DNA of 64,000 nt from NCBI GenBank assembly GCA_035489755.1, contig DATGZK010000068.1, positions 1 to 64,000 on the forward strand, read 5' to 3'. A program made the translations under genes and the position numbers. Source of the DNA: UBA9160 sp035489755. Its GTDB lineage: Bacteria; Myxococcota_A; UBA9160. Below the pieces are notes generated by a model. That model ran no database searches and was not told where the DNA came from. It saw nothing but the letters and a program-made list of their open reading frames with translations. Below are positions 1 through 7,802 of this stretch, piece by piece (the stretch's first letter is position 1; every line of letters begins with the position of its first letter).

Positions 1-272
1 GTCTTCGCTACGAAACCCTCATGAGCCGGATCCATGGCGTCCTGCCGGATGGGACTCTGATCGAGGGCGTCGAGGTTTTCCGCCGGCTCTACTGCGCGGT
101 CGGTCTTGGCTGGCTCGTCGCCCCCACGCGCTGGCCTTTCCTGCGCGGGCTCTGCGAGGCGGCGTACCGAACCTTTGCCCGCAACCGCCTCTGGCTCACC
201 GGACGGGAGCAGGCCGCCTGCACACCCGAGCGCTGCGGCGTCCCGACACAGGGAAAATCGCCGGCCGCCTGA
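1..272 (+). CDS. DCC-family thiol-disulfide oxidoreductase-like protein (DUF393), C-terminal part
   Basis: The reading frame is open from the window edge (first full codon at base 3) to a TGA at 270-272, so the 5' part of the gene lies outside. The visible part has the C-terminal pattern of the DCC/DUF393 family: an R-Y-E-x-L strand, then D-G-T-x-x-x-G, an aromatic/hydrophobic helix, and a Y-R-x-x-x-R-N-R segment near the end. The catalytic D-x-x-C-x-x-C motif of this family is N-terminal and cannot be checked. The stop overlaps the photolyase start by one base (TGATG), so the two are probably translated together. Members of this family often sit beside photolyase genes. The Met at 21 is internal to the domain and unlikely to be the start. 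Confidence 0.7.
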   Translation, partial: LRYETLMSRIHGVLPDGTLIEGVEVFRRLYCAVGLGWLVAPTRWPFLRGLCEAAYRTFARNRLWLTGREQAACTPERCGVPTQGKSPAA

Positions 273-1711
273 TGCGCAGCCTTCATTGGTTCCGCTCCGA
301 CCTCCGGCTGCGCGACAATCTGGCCCTCGAAGAGGCGGCGCGCGCCGACGAGTGTCTGCCCTTTTTCGTGCTCGACGACGCGATCCTGCGGAGCTCGCGT
401 ACAGGCGCGCCGCGGGTACGCTTCCTGCTCGATTGCCTGAAGGCGCTATGCCACGAGCTCAGCGCCCGCGGCTCTACGCTTCTCGTGCTGCGAGGGGACC
501 CCGCAGCGGAAATTGCGCAGCTCTTGGACGCGACGCGCGCAGAGCTCGTGACGTGGGGGCGCTGCGAAACTCCGTTCGCGCGGCGCCGCGATGCGCGCGT
601 GCGTGCGGTGCTGGGGCGCGCCGGGGCGCGGAGCCTCGAGACCAAAGACGACGTCGTCTTCACAAGCGAAGAGGTCCGGACGACGACGGGACGCCCCTAT
701 GCGGTCTATACCCCCTACCGGAACGCGTGGGGGGCGCGCCTGCTCGCCGAGCCACAGTCGCCTCGCCGCGCGCCGCGCCTGCCGCCCCCCATTCCGAAAG
801 CTGCAGAGGCGCTCGGGATTGCGTTGCCAAGCCCCGAGGAGCTCGGGTTTGGCGACGCCGAAGCTCTGCTTCCGCCGGCGGGTGAAGCGGCGGCGCAGCG
901 CCGCCTGGAGCGCTTTCTCTCCGGACCCCTGCGAAGCTACGCCGCGGACCGCGACTTTCCAGCGAAGGACTGCACCTCGCGACTTTCCCCCTATCTTCGA
1001 TTCGGAGTGATCTCCGCACGCACCTGCGTCGACGCAGCACGGGCATGCGCCGACGACGACAAAAGCGCAGCCGAGGGTGCAGGCAAATGGGTGAATGAGC
1101 TGGTCTGGCGCGAGTTCTATCGCGCCGTCCTGGCCGAGCACCCCCACGTGCAGCGGGGGTGCTATCGCCGGGAATACGATGCCCTGGCCTGGAATGAGGA
1201 TCCGGAGGCCCTTCGAGCCTGGTGCGAGGGCCGCACGGGCTATCCCCTCGTCGACGCCGGCATGCGACAGCTCGCCGCCACGGGCTGGATGCACAATCGT
1301 CTGCGTATGGTCGTCGCGAGCTTTCTGACCAAGGACCTGCTCCTCGACTGGCGTCTCGGTGAGGAGTTCTTCTTTCGCCGGCTCGTGGATGGCGACCCCG
1401 CGAGCAACAACGGGGGCTGGCAATGGTCGGCGTCCACTGGCACCGACGCACAGCCCTACTTCCGGATCTTCAATCCCGTGTCGCAAGGCGTGAAGTTCGA
1501 CCCGCAGGGCGGCTTCGTGCGGCGCTATGTGCCTGAGCTCGAGGGCGTAGAGGATCGCTTTGTCCACACGCCGTGGGAGATGCCGCACCCGCCCAAGAGT
1601 TATCCCCCGCCAATCGTGAGCCACGCCGAGCGGCGCAGGACGGCGCTGCGCCGCTTCGAAGCCGTACGGGCGCGCCTGGCCAAAGACGGTGCAAAGGGAC
1701 GCAAGGCATGA
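272..1711 (+). CDS. phrB: Deoxyribodipyrimidine photolyase / cryptochrome family
   Basis: Encodes 479 residues, the usual length of a class I CPD photolyase. This flavoprotein uses blue light to split cyclobutane pyrimidine dimers in DNA. The N-terminus (W-F-R-S-D-L-R-L-R-D-N at residues 6-16) is the family signature of the antenna-chromophore domain. The C-terminal half carries the FAD-binding core: W-x-N-E-L-x-W-R-E-F-Y near 275, then Y-P-L-V-D-A-G-M-R-Q-L, W-M-H-N-R-x-R-M, a D-G-D-P-A-S-N-N-G-G-W-Q-W segment and the Y-F-R-I-F-N-P stretch. All are as expected for an active enzyme. It overlaps its upstream neighbour by one base and the downstream SRPBCC gene by four (ATGA), so this is one operon. 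Exact substrate (CPD or other) is not provable from motifs. Confidence 0.95.
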   Translation: MRSLHWFRSDLRLRDNLALEEAARADECLPFFVLDDAILRSSRTGAPRVRFLLDCLKALCHELSARGSTLLVLRGDPAAEIAQLLDATRAELVTWGRCETPFARRRDARVRAVLGRAGARSLETKDDVVFTSEEVRTTTGRPYAVYTPYRNAWGARLLAEPQSPRRAPRLPPPIPKAAEALGIALPSPEELGFGDAEALLPPAGEAAAQRRLERFLSGPLRSYAADRDFPAKDCTSRLSPYLRFGVISARTCVDAARACADDDKSAAEGAGKWVNELVWREFYRAVLAEHPHVQRGCYRREYDALAWNEDPEALRAWCEGRTGYPLVDAGMRQLAATGWMHNRLRMVVASFLTKDLLLDWRLGEEFFFRRLVDGDPASNNGGWQWSASTGTDAQPYFRIFNPVSQGVKFDPQGGFVRRYVPELEGVEDRFVHTPWEMPHPPKSYPPPIVSHAERRRTALRRFEAVRARLAKDGAKGRKA

Positions 1712-2193
1712 GGGAGCACGTCCTGCGCAGCGAGCTTGTGCTCCCGCTGCCGCGAAAGGAGGTCTTTGCCTTCTTCGCGGATGCCGGGAACCTCGAGCGC
1801 ATTACGCCCCCCGAGCTGCGCTTTCGGGTCCTAACCCCGCTTCCCATCGCAATGCAGGAGGGCGCCCTCATCGACTACCGCCTGCGCCTGGCCGGAATCC
1901 CGTTCTCTTGGCGCACGCGCATTGCGTGCTGGCGGCCCGACCACCTCTTCGTGGACGAGCAGCTCCGCGGACCGTACCGACGGTGGGTCCATACCCACCG
2001 TTTGAGCGACGTGCCCGGCGGCACCGCGATTCGCGACGAGGTGCGTTACGCGTTGCCGATTCCGCCGCTCGGAGAGCTCGCGCTGCCCATGGTCCGCGCC
2101 GAGCTCGAGCGCATCTTCCGCTACCGCACGCAAGCCATCCCGCGCATCCTGCTCCCACAAGCGTCGTCTGAGGGCCAGGCCGGGGCGGCCTGA
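1708..2193 (+). CDS. SRPBCC-fold protein (polyketide cyclase/START-like)
   Basis: The ATG at 1708 overlaps the photolyase stop (ATGA) and gives 161 residues. Reading further upstream only runs through photolyase sequence in another frame. The protein starts with a beta strand (S-E-L-V-L-P-L-P) followed by V-F-A-F-F-A-D-A-x-N-L-E-R-I-T-P-P. This is the classic opening of SRPBCC ligand-binding proteins, and strands with D-E-V-R-Y and a C-terminal helix follow. Stand-alone SRPBCC proteins next to photolyases are common, but their ligand is unknown, so I give no specific function. The last 10 residues look disordered. Confidence 0.8.
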   Translation: MREHVLRSELVLPLPRKEVFAFFADAGNLERITPPELRFRVLTPLPIAMQEGALIDYRLRLAGIPFSWRTRIACWRPDHLFVDEQLRGPYRRWVHTHRLSDVPGGTAIRDEVRYALPIPPLGELALPMVRAELERIFRYRTQAIPRILLPQASSEGQAGAA

Positions 2194-2481
2194 CCCGTCC
2201 TCGACGACTCGTGTCGTGAGTCTTGAGTAAAGTGGATGAGCAGAAGTGCGCTGCGTCTTCCTATTACAAGGAGGGCGCGATGAGGCTGGGACGACCCAAG
2301 TATGGCTGCCAGCGGCGCCGGCAGACTGGACGCGACTCGAGGAGTTGACGGAGCGCCCCAGGACGGCGCAAGCGTTGGCGTTGCCAGCCCGGATCCTCCT
2401 CGCCCGCACCGAGGGGCGCGACAACACGGACGTGCGAGCTCCGAGACGCCATCGACCGGTGGACGCTGGGGATACGGCTTG

Positions 2482-2958
2482 TCAAGCAGCAGCGGAGCGT
2501 CTGCGGATGACCAGCTTGACATCACAATCGAGCGTGTGGAGAAGGGAAATCAATTGATCGATTGATTTCCGAGTGTTTCGCGGATCGAGAAGCCTGTAGA
2601 ACTGTGCAGCCGATGTATGGAGCTTGCGAATGATCTCCCGCTTGCTCACGGAACTGGCTTCGACTCTCCGTTGCGCCTCAAGAGTGAGCTTGTAGACGAG
2701 CAGCTCTCGCAGGTATGCCGGATCCTCGTTGTATTCGAGCACCTGATCGATGTGAACTGAACTCTCCCTGTCCGACTCGAGTCTGTAGGTGAACGCCTCG
2801 CGACCAAGTTCGGCATCCACGAAGACACGAACCACCCTGTCGCTGGGCGATGGACGCACATCAAGCTTCGCGTAGGGGAAAAGAAAGGTCTTTCCCGTCG
2901 ATGCAGTGACCTCAAATGCCTTGCGTCGGTTATTCGCGAGCACGCGTCGGATCTTCAC
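2482..2958 (-). CDS. HTH-containing partner of a DUF4160 protein (antitoxin-like)
   Basis: A GTG start at 2958 overlaps the stop of the upstream DUF4160 gene (GTGA), giving 158 residues. The ATG further upstream lies inside that gene in another frame. Residues 1-80 resemble the DUF2442-like proteins that usually accompany DUF4160 (beta-rich, with F-P-Y-A-K-L-D). Residues about 105-155 look like a Xre-type helix-turn-helix (S-K-R-E-I-I-R-K-L, then Q-F-Y-R-L-L-D). The pair therefore resembles a toxin-antitoxin or small regulatory module, with this gene as the DNA-binding partner. Activity is not established for this family. The local GC content is clearly lower than in the flanking core genes, which fits recent acquisition. 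Confidence 0.6.
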   Translation of the reverse strand: MKIRRVLANNRRKAFEVTASTGKTFLFPYAKLDVRPSPSDRVVRVFVDAELGREAFTYRLESDRESSVHIDQVLEYNEDPAYLRELLVYKLTLEAQRRVEASSVSKREIIRKLHTSAAQFYRLLDPRNTRKSIDQLISLLHTLDCDVKLVIRRRSAAA

Positions 2959-3149
2959 AGAAGACCCTCCTGTTCCAGCTCCCGGATGAGTTCCAGGAGA
3001 CGGGCGGTGGGGCGACCCTTCATGGCGCGACCATTTTCGAGATCCCACTTCAGCACAAGCCGCGAGTCCCGATAGACGTGAACATGACGTGGACTATGGT
3101 CTCCCTTCCACGCGAGAAAGACGTAGTTCCCGCGCCTAAACTTCGGCAC
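2955..3149 (-). CDS. DUF4160 domain protein
   Basis: Encodes 64 residues from a GTG start. The G-D-H-S-P-R-H-V-H-V-Y segment at residues 16-26 is the DUF4160 hallmark, followed by the usual L-K-W-D-L-E-N-G and a terminal helix ending E-L-E-Q-E-G-L-L. DUF4160 genes are nearly always paired with a small DUF2442 or HTH partner, as here (GTGA overlap), and are often listed as possible toxin-antitoxin systems. The histidines hint at metal binding, but no biochemical role is known to me. The Shine-Dalgarno match is weak. Confidence 0.7.
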   Translation of the reverse strand: MPKFRRGNYVFLAWKGDHSPRHVHVYRDSRLVLKWDLENGRAMKGRPTARLLELIRELEQEGLL

Positions 3150-4266
3150 CCATAAATGTTGCCCCTGGTGGTAACGCTTGTAAATATTTGATCCTGGCCC
3201 GCATCTATTCGATTCACATCACCACAATCTCTGCCGGTCTGGCCCTTGTGGGCCTCTGCCTACGGTGAGTTTTGACGAGAGTCGGCCTTCGGAAGCGGAC
3301 GCAAGAGAGATCTCGCGCAGTGCCATTCACGTTGGCCGGGGTGCCTGGTGGCGTGATGACAACAGATCGAAACGCTCCAAAGTCGTTTGAGCGTCGCGGA
3401 GACGTATCGAAGGAGAGAGCGGGGGCTCTCGCGTAGCGACTCTTCCCCACCGCCCCGCACGCGGCGAAAAGCCCTATCCGTCGCGGAGTCTGAACTTGAA
3501 AAGCTGTGAGCCGCTTCGGCTGTGATCAGGTGTATGGCAGAGCCTGGAAGAAATCCACGACACCGATCTAAGGGTCTCGTGGAAGGCCGGAGGAGGCACC
3601 AGGCACCGGTCGCGGAGGGCCGATCGCCCAGTCGCCGCGCGTCGCCCGTCTTTTGCGTACTTCACGACTATCTCCGCGTCGGTCGTGATGTCTTGTGGTG
3701 CCAGCGGTTGGATCTCCGGTACGGCGACCGCGAAGGTGGCCTTCGGGAGGGTAAAGCCAGCAGAAGTCAGGCGAAGCCACAAAAGGACGCGGGGGTCCCC
3801 ACAAAAGTCCCCCCACAAACAGCTGTGTTGGAATCATCTCGCAATCAACTTTGACTTGAACATCTTCGCTCGTCGCCGACGCGAGGCCTGTTGGGACAGT
3901 TCGACTGTCATCGCATTCGCGGAGTGGCGCACGGCCTCGCGGATCTCCTGGTTGGTTCAAGGCGACGTCCCCGAGGAATTCTTGCGTGGCGACCCCCTGC
4001 CCTCAGCTTGGGAAGTTATCGGCGAGCTTCCAGATTCTACAATGATTTCAATAGCTTGGAATATTCCCATTCCGGGCAAACATGGCCACGGGTGGACTGA
4101 AGATGGCAGGAGCCAACGTGCCGAAGCGACGAGCGAGCGCGCCGCCGCGGGGCCGGGTGGACGGGGACCGCACAATCTACTGCCGTTGCGGATGCGGGTC
4201 TGAGCTTTGCGCTGAAAAGCGATCCCGTGTTGCGAGCTTTAGCTTCGGCGCCTTGGGCAGCGGGCG
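3150..4266. other. Gene-poor region of about 1.1 kb, possibly decayed coding sequence
   Basis: No frame here gives a recognisable protein. The stretch is lower in GC than the rest of the window and has several AT-rich spots (for example near 3180-3200 and 4020-4075). On the minus strand between about 3470 and 3900, two frames read partly protein-like and appear to join across a frameshift near 3800, which could be a decayed gene. It lies between two toxin-antitoxin-like modules and close to a tRNA fragment, so it is most likely the remains of inserted DNA. I see no transposase, integrase or clear inverted repeats. Confidence 0.4.
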
Positions 4267-4530
4267 CTAACGGTACACTTCGCGGCGATGACCAATCTTG
4301 ACTACCTCAACGATTCGTCGTTCGTCGTCAACCGAGTAGACGATCCGATAGGCACCTTGCCGGATCCGATAGCGCTCGGACTCGCCAGCAAGCTTCTGGC
4401 TACCGGGAGGACGGGGAGCGCGGGCAAGACTCTGGATGCGAGACACGATCCGGGTGCGCGTCCCGCGAGGCTCGACGGCTCCGAGCTCTTTCGCAGCGGA
4501 CGTCTTGATGAGGACGCTATAGCTTGCCAC
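4267..4530 (-). CDS. RelE/ParE-superfamily toxin-like protein
   Basis: Starting at the GTG at 4530 gives 87 residues, the normal size for a RelE-type mRNA interferase or ParE-type gyrase poison. The N-terminus (Y-S-V-L-I-K-T-S-A-A-K-E-L) matches the family's first strand and helix. The central part (P-P-G-S-Q-K-L-A-G) and the end (Y-R-I-R-Q-G-A-Y-R-I-V-Y, then V-V-K-I-G-H-R-R-E-V-Y) are very typical of RelE. The start lies 14 bases inside the upstream antitoxin gene, so translation is probably coupled. The R-x-G-x-Y-R core suggests RelE more than ParE, but the toxic mechanism is not provable here. Confidence 0.85.
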   Translation of the reverse strand: MASYSVLIKTSAAKELGAVEPRGTRTRIVSRIQSLARAPRPPGSQKLAGESERYRIRQGAYRIVYSVDDERRIVEVVKIGHRREVYR

Positions 4531-4750
4531 GCCGCCGAAGACCCTTGACGACGTTCTCGAAGCTGAGACTGCGCTCTTTGGAACGCTTCTCAAAGGCGTC
4601 GAGATCCTCGGCATCTTCGGCGAGGCTCAGCCGGACCGCCTCGCTCACAAGTTCCGAGATTGAGCGATCGGCCGCGGCGGCCTTTAGCCTCAACGCGCGA
4701 TGAACTTCGGCCGGTAGGTAGATCGTAGATCGCTTCGGTGCTGCGCCCAT
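4517..4750 (-). CDS. Ribbon-helix-helix (CopG-like) antitoxin
   Basis: Encodes 77 residues from ATG 4750. An in-frame start 36 bases upstream is possible but adds no conserved sequence. The N-terminal K-R-S-T-I-Y-L-P-A-E-V-H-R-A-L-R-L-K-A is a classic ribbon-helix-helix DNA-binding motif, followed by S-I-S-E-L-V-S-E-A-V-R-L-S-L. The C-terminal third is charged, as in antitoxin regions that wrap the toxin. Antitoxin first and toxin second, with overlapping frames, is the canonical layout. It should repress its own promoter, which would lie just upstream of 4750. Confidence 0.85.
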   Translation of the reverse strand: MGAAPKRSTIYLPAEVHRALRLKAAAADRSISELVSEAVRLSLAEDAEDLDAFEKRSKERSLSFENVVKGLRRRGKL

Positions 4751-5091
4751 GATCAAGAACCTACCGTCTTGGTGCCTTAGCGTCAAAGCGTCGTTCTCGC
4801 GTTAGGGCGTCGAGCCCCGGACGACCCTCTATCCGTGCCGGCCCTTGCGGAGGCCCGGATCCTGTGTTCGCCCGTAGGCGACTGAGAAGTGCCGGGCGGA
4901 GACGCGGAGGTCGGGGTCGCCAGCCGCCACTCCGGGCGCTGGGTGGGCGGAATCTCTAACCGCGAGCCGATCCAGCTATCAGGAGGACGCAGTGCCCGCG
5001 GATTTCTGTAGCTGGACGGGCAAACGCTGGAATCCGGCACCGGGGGATGAAAACGCCTCCGCGCGAAATCAGCGGACGCACGGTGGAATCC
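4751..5091. other. Intergenic stretch, no gene seen
   Basis: About 340 bases between the antitoxin gene and the tRNA-Gly fragment. It should contain the promoter and operator of the toxin-antitoxin pair next to 4750, but I cannot define them. A strong AGGAGG sequence precedes a GTG at 4992. The frame that follows runs straight through the antisense of the tRNA fragment and is not believable as a gene. Confidence 0.5.
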
Positions 5092-5139
5092 TGGAACGGG
5101 AAACGGGGCTCGAACCCGCGACCCTCAGCTTTGGAAAGG
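5092..5139 (-). pseudogene. 3' fragment of a tRNA-Gly(TCC) gene
   Basis: On the minus strand this reads as the 3' half of tRNA-Gly. It has an anticodon loop with TCC at 5133-5135, a variable region, a T arm with the G-G-T-T-C-G-A core, a 3' acceptor strand ending CCCGT, discriminator T and an encoded CCA at 5092-5094. The sequence upstream (5140-5180) does not give the D arm or the complementary 5' acceptor strand, so the gene is incomplete. Such 3' tRNA pieces are typical scars (att sites) left when an integrative element recombines into a tRNA gene. Confidence 0.6.
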
Positions 5140-5227
5140 CGGACCGCCCCGCCGAAGAGTCCCCACAATGGACCCCAGACAAAGCATCGCCTGAGGCAAG
5201 CGTTTTGTAAACGTTTATTGTGATTTT

Positions 5228-5303
5228 TGGTGGGCGCGACAGGGATCGAACCTGTGACCCCCTCGGTGTAAGCGAGGTGCTCTCCCAGCTGAGCTACGCG
5301 CCC
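5228..5303 (-). tRNA. tRNA-Val (anticodon TAC)
   Basis: A full cloverleaf can be drawn on the minus strand: acceptor GGGCGCG pairing with CGCGCCC, D arm GCTC/GAGC, anticodon stem CCTCG/CGAGG with loop centred on TAC, T arm with GTTCGATCC, discriminator A and encoded CCA (5228-5230). It lies 12 bases after the lon stop codon in the same direction, so it may be transcribed with lon. Confidence 0.96.
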
Positions 5304-5315
5304 GTCAAGAAGAGA

Positions 5316-7781
5316 CTAGTTTACTCCCGGCGCCGCGGGCAGAGAGGCCGGACTGATCGGGTCCTCGTAGATGCCGTCGAGCGCGTGGTCGCCTTCGCGC
5401 AGGAGATGCTCGGGATCATCGGTGGCAAGCGCGCGCACGAGGACCTGGTCCATGTGCTCGACCATCACGATCTCGAGGTTCCGCTTAATGTTGGCGGGGA
5501 GCTCCTTTAGGTCCTTTTCGTTCTCCTTGGGGATCAGAATCGTCGAGATCCCGCCGCGGTGTGCAGCGATCATCTTCTCCTTCAGTCCGCCGATCGGGAG
5601 AACGCGACCGCGCAGGGTAATTTCGCCGGTCATCGCGACGTTCGCGCGCACGGGAATGCGCGTTAGCGCCGAGGCGATGGCCGTCGCGATCGTGATTCCT
5701 GCCGAGGGACCGTCCTTCGGGATTCCGCCTTCGGGTACGTGAATGTGAATGTCGACTTTGGAGTAGAAGTCCGAGGTGAGCCCGAGCTGCTTCGCCCGTG
5801 ATCGAACGTAGGACAGGGCCGCGTTTGCGGACTCCTGCATCACCTCCCCGAGGCGCCCCGTGACTTGGAGCTTGCCTTTCCCGGGTGTTACCGATACCTC
5901 GGTCTGGAGCAGCTCGCCGCCCGTCTCCGTATACGCGAGACCCGTGCAAACGCCCACACGGTCCGCTTCCTCGGCCTTGCCGAAGCGGTACTTTGGCACA
6001 CCGAGATATCTCCGCACCGCCGGGGCATTGATCCGGGCGGTCTTGAACTGCTCGCCCGCCTTCACCACCTCGCGGGCCACTTTTCGGCAAATGGAGGCGA
6101 TCTCGCGTTCCAGACTTCGTACACCCGACTCACGGGTGAAGTGGCGGATGATCTCGAGCAGCCCAGAGTCCTGGAAGTCGATGTGCTCGGGCTTTAGGCC
6201 GTTCGCCTCCCGCTGCTTCGGAACCAGAAACGAGCGGGCAATCGACAACTTCTCCGACTCGATGTAGCCGGGAATCTGAATGATCTCCATCCGGTCCTGG
6301 AGAGGACGGGGGATCTGGTGCAGCACGTTCGCGGTGCACACGAACATGACGTGCGACAGATCGTAGTCGAGATCGAGGTAGTGGTCGTTGAAGGAGTGGT
6401 TCTGCTCGGGATCCAGAACTTCGAGCAGCGCCGCCGACGGGTCGCCCCGGAAGTCCATGGACATCTTGTCCACCTCATCCAGCAAAAATACGGGGTTCCC
6501 CGATCCGGCCTTCTTCAGGCTCTGAACGACCTTGCCCGGGAGCGCCCCGATATAGGTGCGGCGATGACCTCGAATTTCCGCTTCATCGCGAACCCCGCCG
6601 AGGGACACGCGGACGAAGTCGCGACCCGTGGCGCGTGCAATCGACTTGCCAAGGGAGGTCTTCCCGACACCAGGCGGACCGACCAAGCAGAGGATCGGAC
6701 CCTTCATCTTCTCGACGAGAGCCTGTACCGCGAGGTACTCGAGAATTCTCTCTTTCGGCTTTTCGAGCCCGTAATGATCCTCATTCAGGACGCGCTCCGC
6801 CTCGACGATGTCCTTCTTCTCCTCTTTGTACGATTCCCACGGCAGCGAGAGCAACCAATCGATGTAGTTGCGGACCACAGTCGCCTCGGCGCTCATGGGA
6901 GACATCATCTTGAGCTTGCGGATCTCTTTTTTCGTCCGATCGAGTGCCTCCTTGGGCATCTTCTTCTTCTTGAGGGTCTCTTCAAGCTCCTGAATCTCAT
7001 TCTTGAATTCGTCGCGCTCGCCGAGCTCTTTCTGGATCGCCCGCATCTGCTCGTTGAGGTAGTACTCCTTCTGCGAGCGCTCCATCTGCTTCTTGACCCG
7101 ACTGCGGATCTTCCGCTCGACCTCCAGCACCTCGATCTCTGCCTGGATCAGCGCGAACACCTCCTCCAGGCGCTTGGCAGGCGATACGAGCTCCAGCAGC
7201 CGCTGGCGGTCCTCGAGCTTCAGATTGAGATGAGCCACGATGGTGTCGGCCAAACGGGCCGGCGCAGTAATCGTCGAAACCGAGTTCAGGATTTCCGGCG
7301 GGACCTTGCGATTGAGTTTGACGTAGTTCTCGAAGGTTGCGTGGATCGTTCGCACAAGGGCTTCGAGCTCTACCGAGCGATCTTCGGGCTCCTGCACGAG
7401 TTCGATCTCACAGGAGAGGAAAGGCTCGGACGTGCTGAAGGACTTGATCTTGGCTCGCGACTTCCCCTCCACCAGCACCTTCACGGTTCCATCGGGCAGC
7501 CGAAGGAGCTGGAGGATCGCACCCACCGTACCCACCCGGTACACGTCCTGCTCTCGCGGGTCATCAACCTTGTGATCGCGCTGGGCGACGAGCAGCAGCT
7601 CGCGCGAGCCCGCCATCGCATCCTCGAGTGCGCGGATCGACTTTGCGCGACCCACAAACAGAGGCACCACCATGTGGGGGAAGACAACGATGTCCCGCAG
7701 CGGCAACAGGGCGACCGCACCGCCGGCCTTGGGCGTGGCCGGGGGGCTCTTGCTCTCGTCGTCGCTCCGGAAGAACACCAT
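5316..7781 (-). CDS. lon: ATP-dependent Lon protease
   Basis: Encodes 821 residues, the normal bacterial Lon length. Lon is a cytoplasmic AAA+ serine protease that degrades misfolded and regulatory proteins. The order is complete. The N-terminal substrate domain begins L-L-P-L-R-D-I-V-V-F-P. A coiled coil follows near residues 190-270. The AAA+ module has Walker A G-P-P-G-V-G-K-T and the L-L-D-E-V-D-K-M Walker B. The C-terminal protease domain has catalytic Ser in P-K-D-G-P-S-A-G and Lys in G-G-L-K-E-K-M. The ATG at 7781 is 21 bases beyond the clpX stop. The gene closes the tig-clpP-clpX-lon series. Confidence 0.98.
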   Translation of the reverse strand: MVFFRSDDESKSPPATPKAGGAVALLPLRDIVVFPHMVVPLFVGRAKSIRALEDAMAGSRELLLVAQRDHKVDDPREQDVYRVGTVGAILQLLRLPDGTVKVLVEGKSRAKIKSFSTSEPFLSCEIELVQEPEDRSVELEALVRTIHATFENYVKLNRKVPPEILNSVSTITAPARLADTIVAHLNLKLEDRQRLLELVSPAKRLEEVFALIQAEIEVLEVERKIRSRVKKQMERSQKEYYLNEQMRAIQKELGERDEFKNEIQELEETLKKKKMPKEALDRTKKEIRKLKMMSPMSAEATVVRNYIDWLLSLPWESYKEEKKDIVEAERVLNEDHYGLEKPKERILEYLAVQALVEKMKGPILCLVGPPGVGKTSLGKSIARATGRDFVRVSLGGVRDEAEIRGHRRTYIGALPGKVVQSLKKAGSGNPVFLLDEVDKMSMDFRGDPSAALLEVLDPEQNHSFNDHYLDLDYDLSHVMFVCTANVLHQIPRPLQDRMEIIQIPGYIESEKLSIARSFLVPKQREANGLKPEHIDFQDSGLLEIIRHFTRESGVRSLEREIASICRKVAREVVKAGEQFKTARINAPAVRRYLGVPKYRFGKAEEADRVGVCTGLAYTETGGELLQTEVSVTPGKGKLQVTGRLGEVMQESANAALSYVRSRAKQLGLTSDFYSKVDIHIHVPEGGIPKDGPSAGITIATAIASALTRIPVRANVAMTGEITLRGRVLPIGGLKEKMIAAHRGGISTILIPKENEKDLKELPANIKRNLEIVMVEHMDQVLVRALATDDPEHLLREGDHALDGIYEDPISPASLPAAPGVN

Positions 7782-7802
7782 CGCCTGCGCTCCCCCCCGC
7801 GC

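Noticed and set aside
4992..5210. A frame with an ideal AGGAGG site starting at GTG 4992
   Set aside because: The frame runs antisense across the tRNA-Gly fragment, giving the typical false-ORF sequence seen at tRNA 3' ends.
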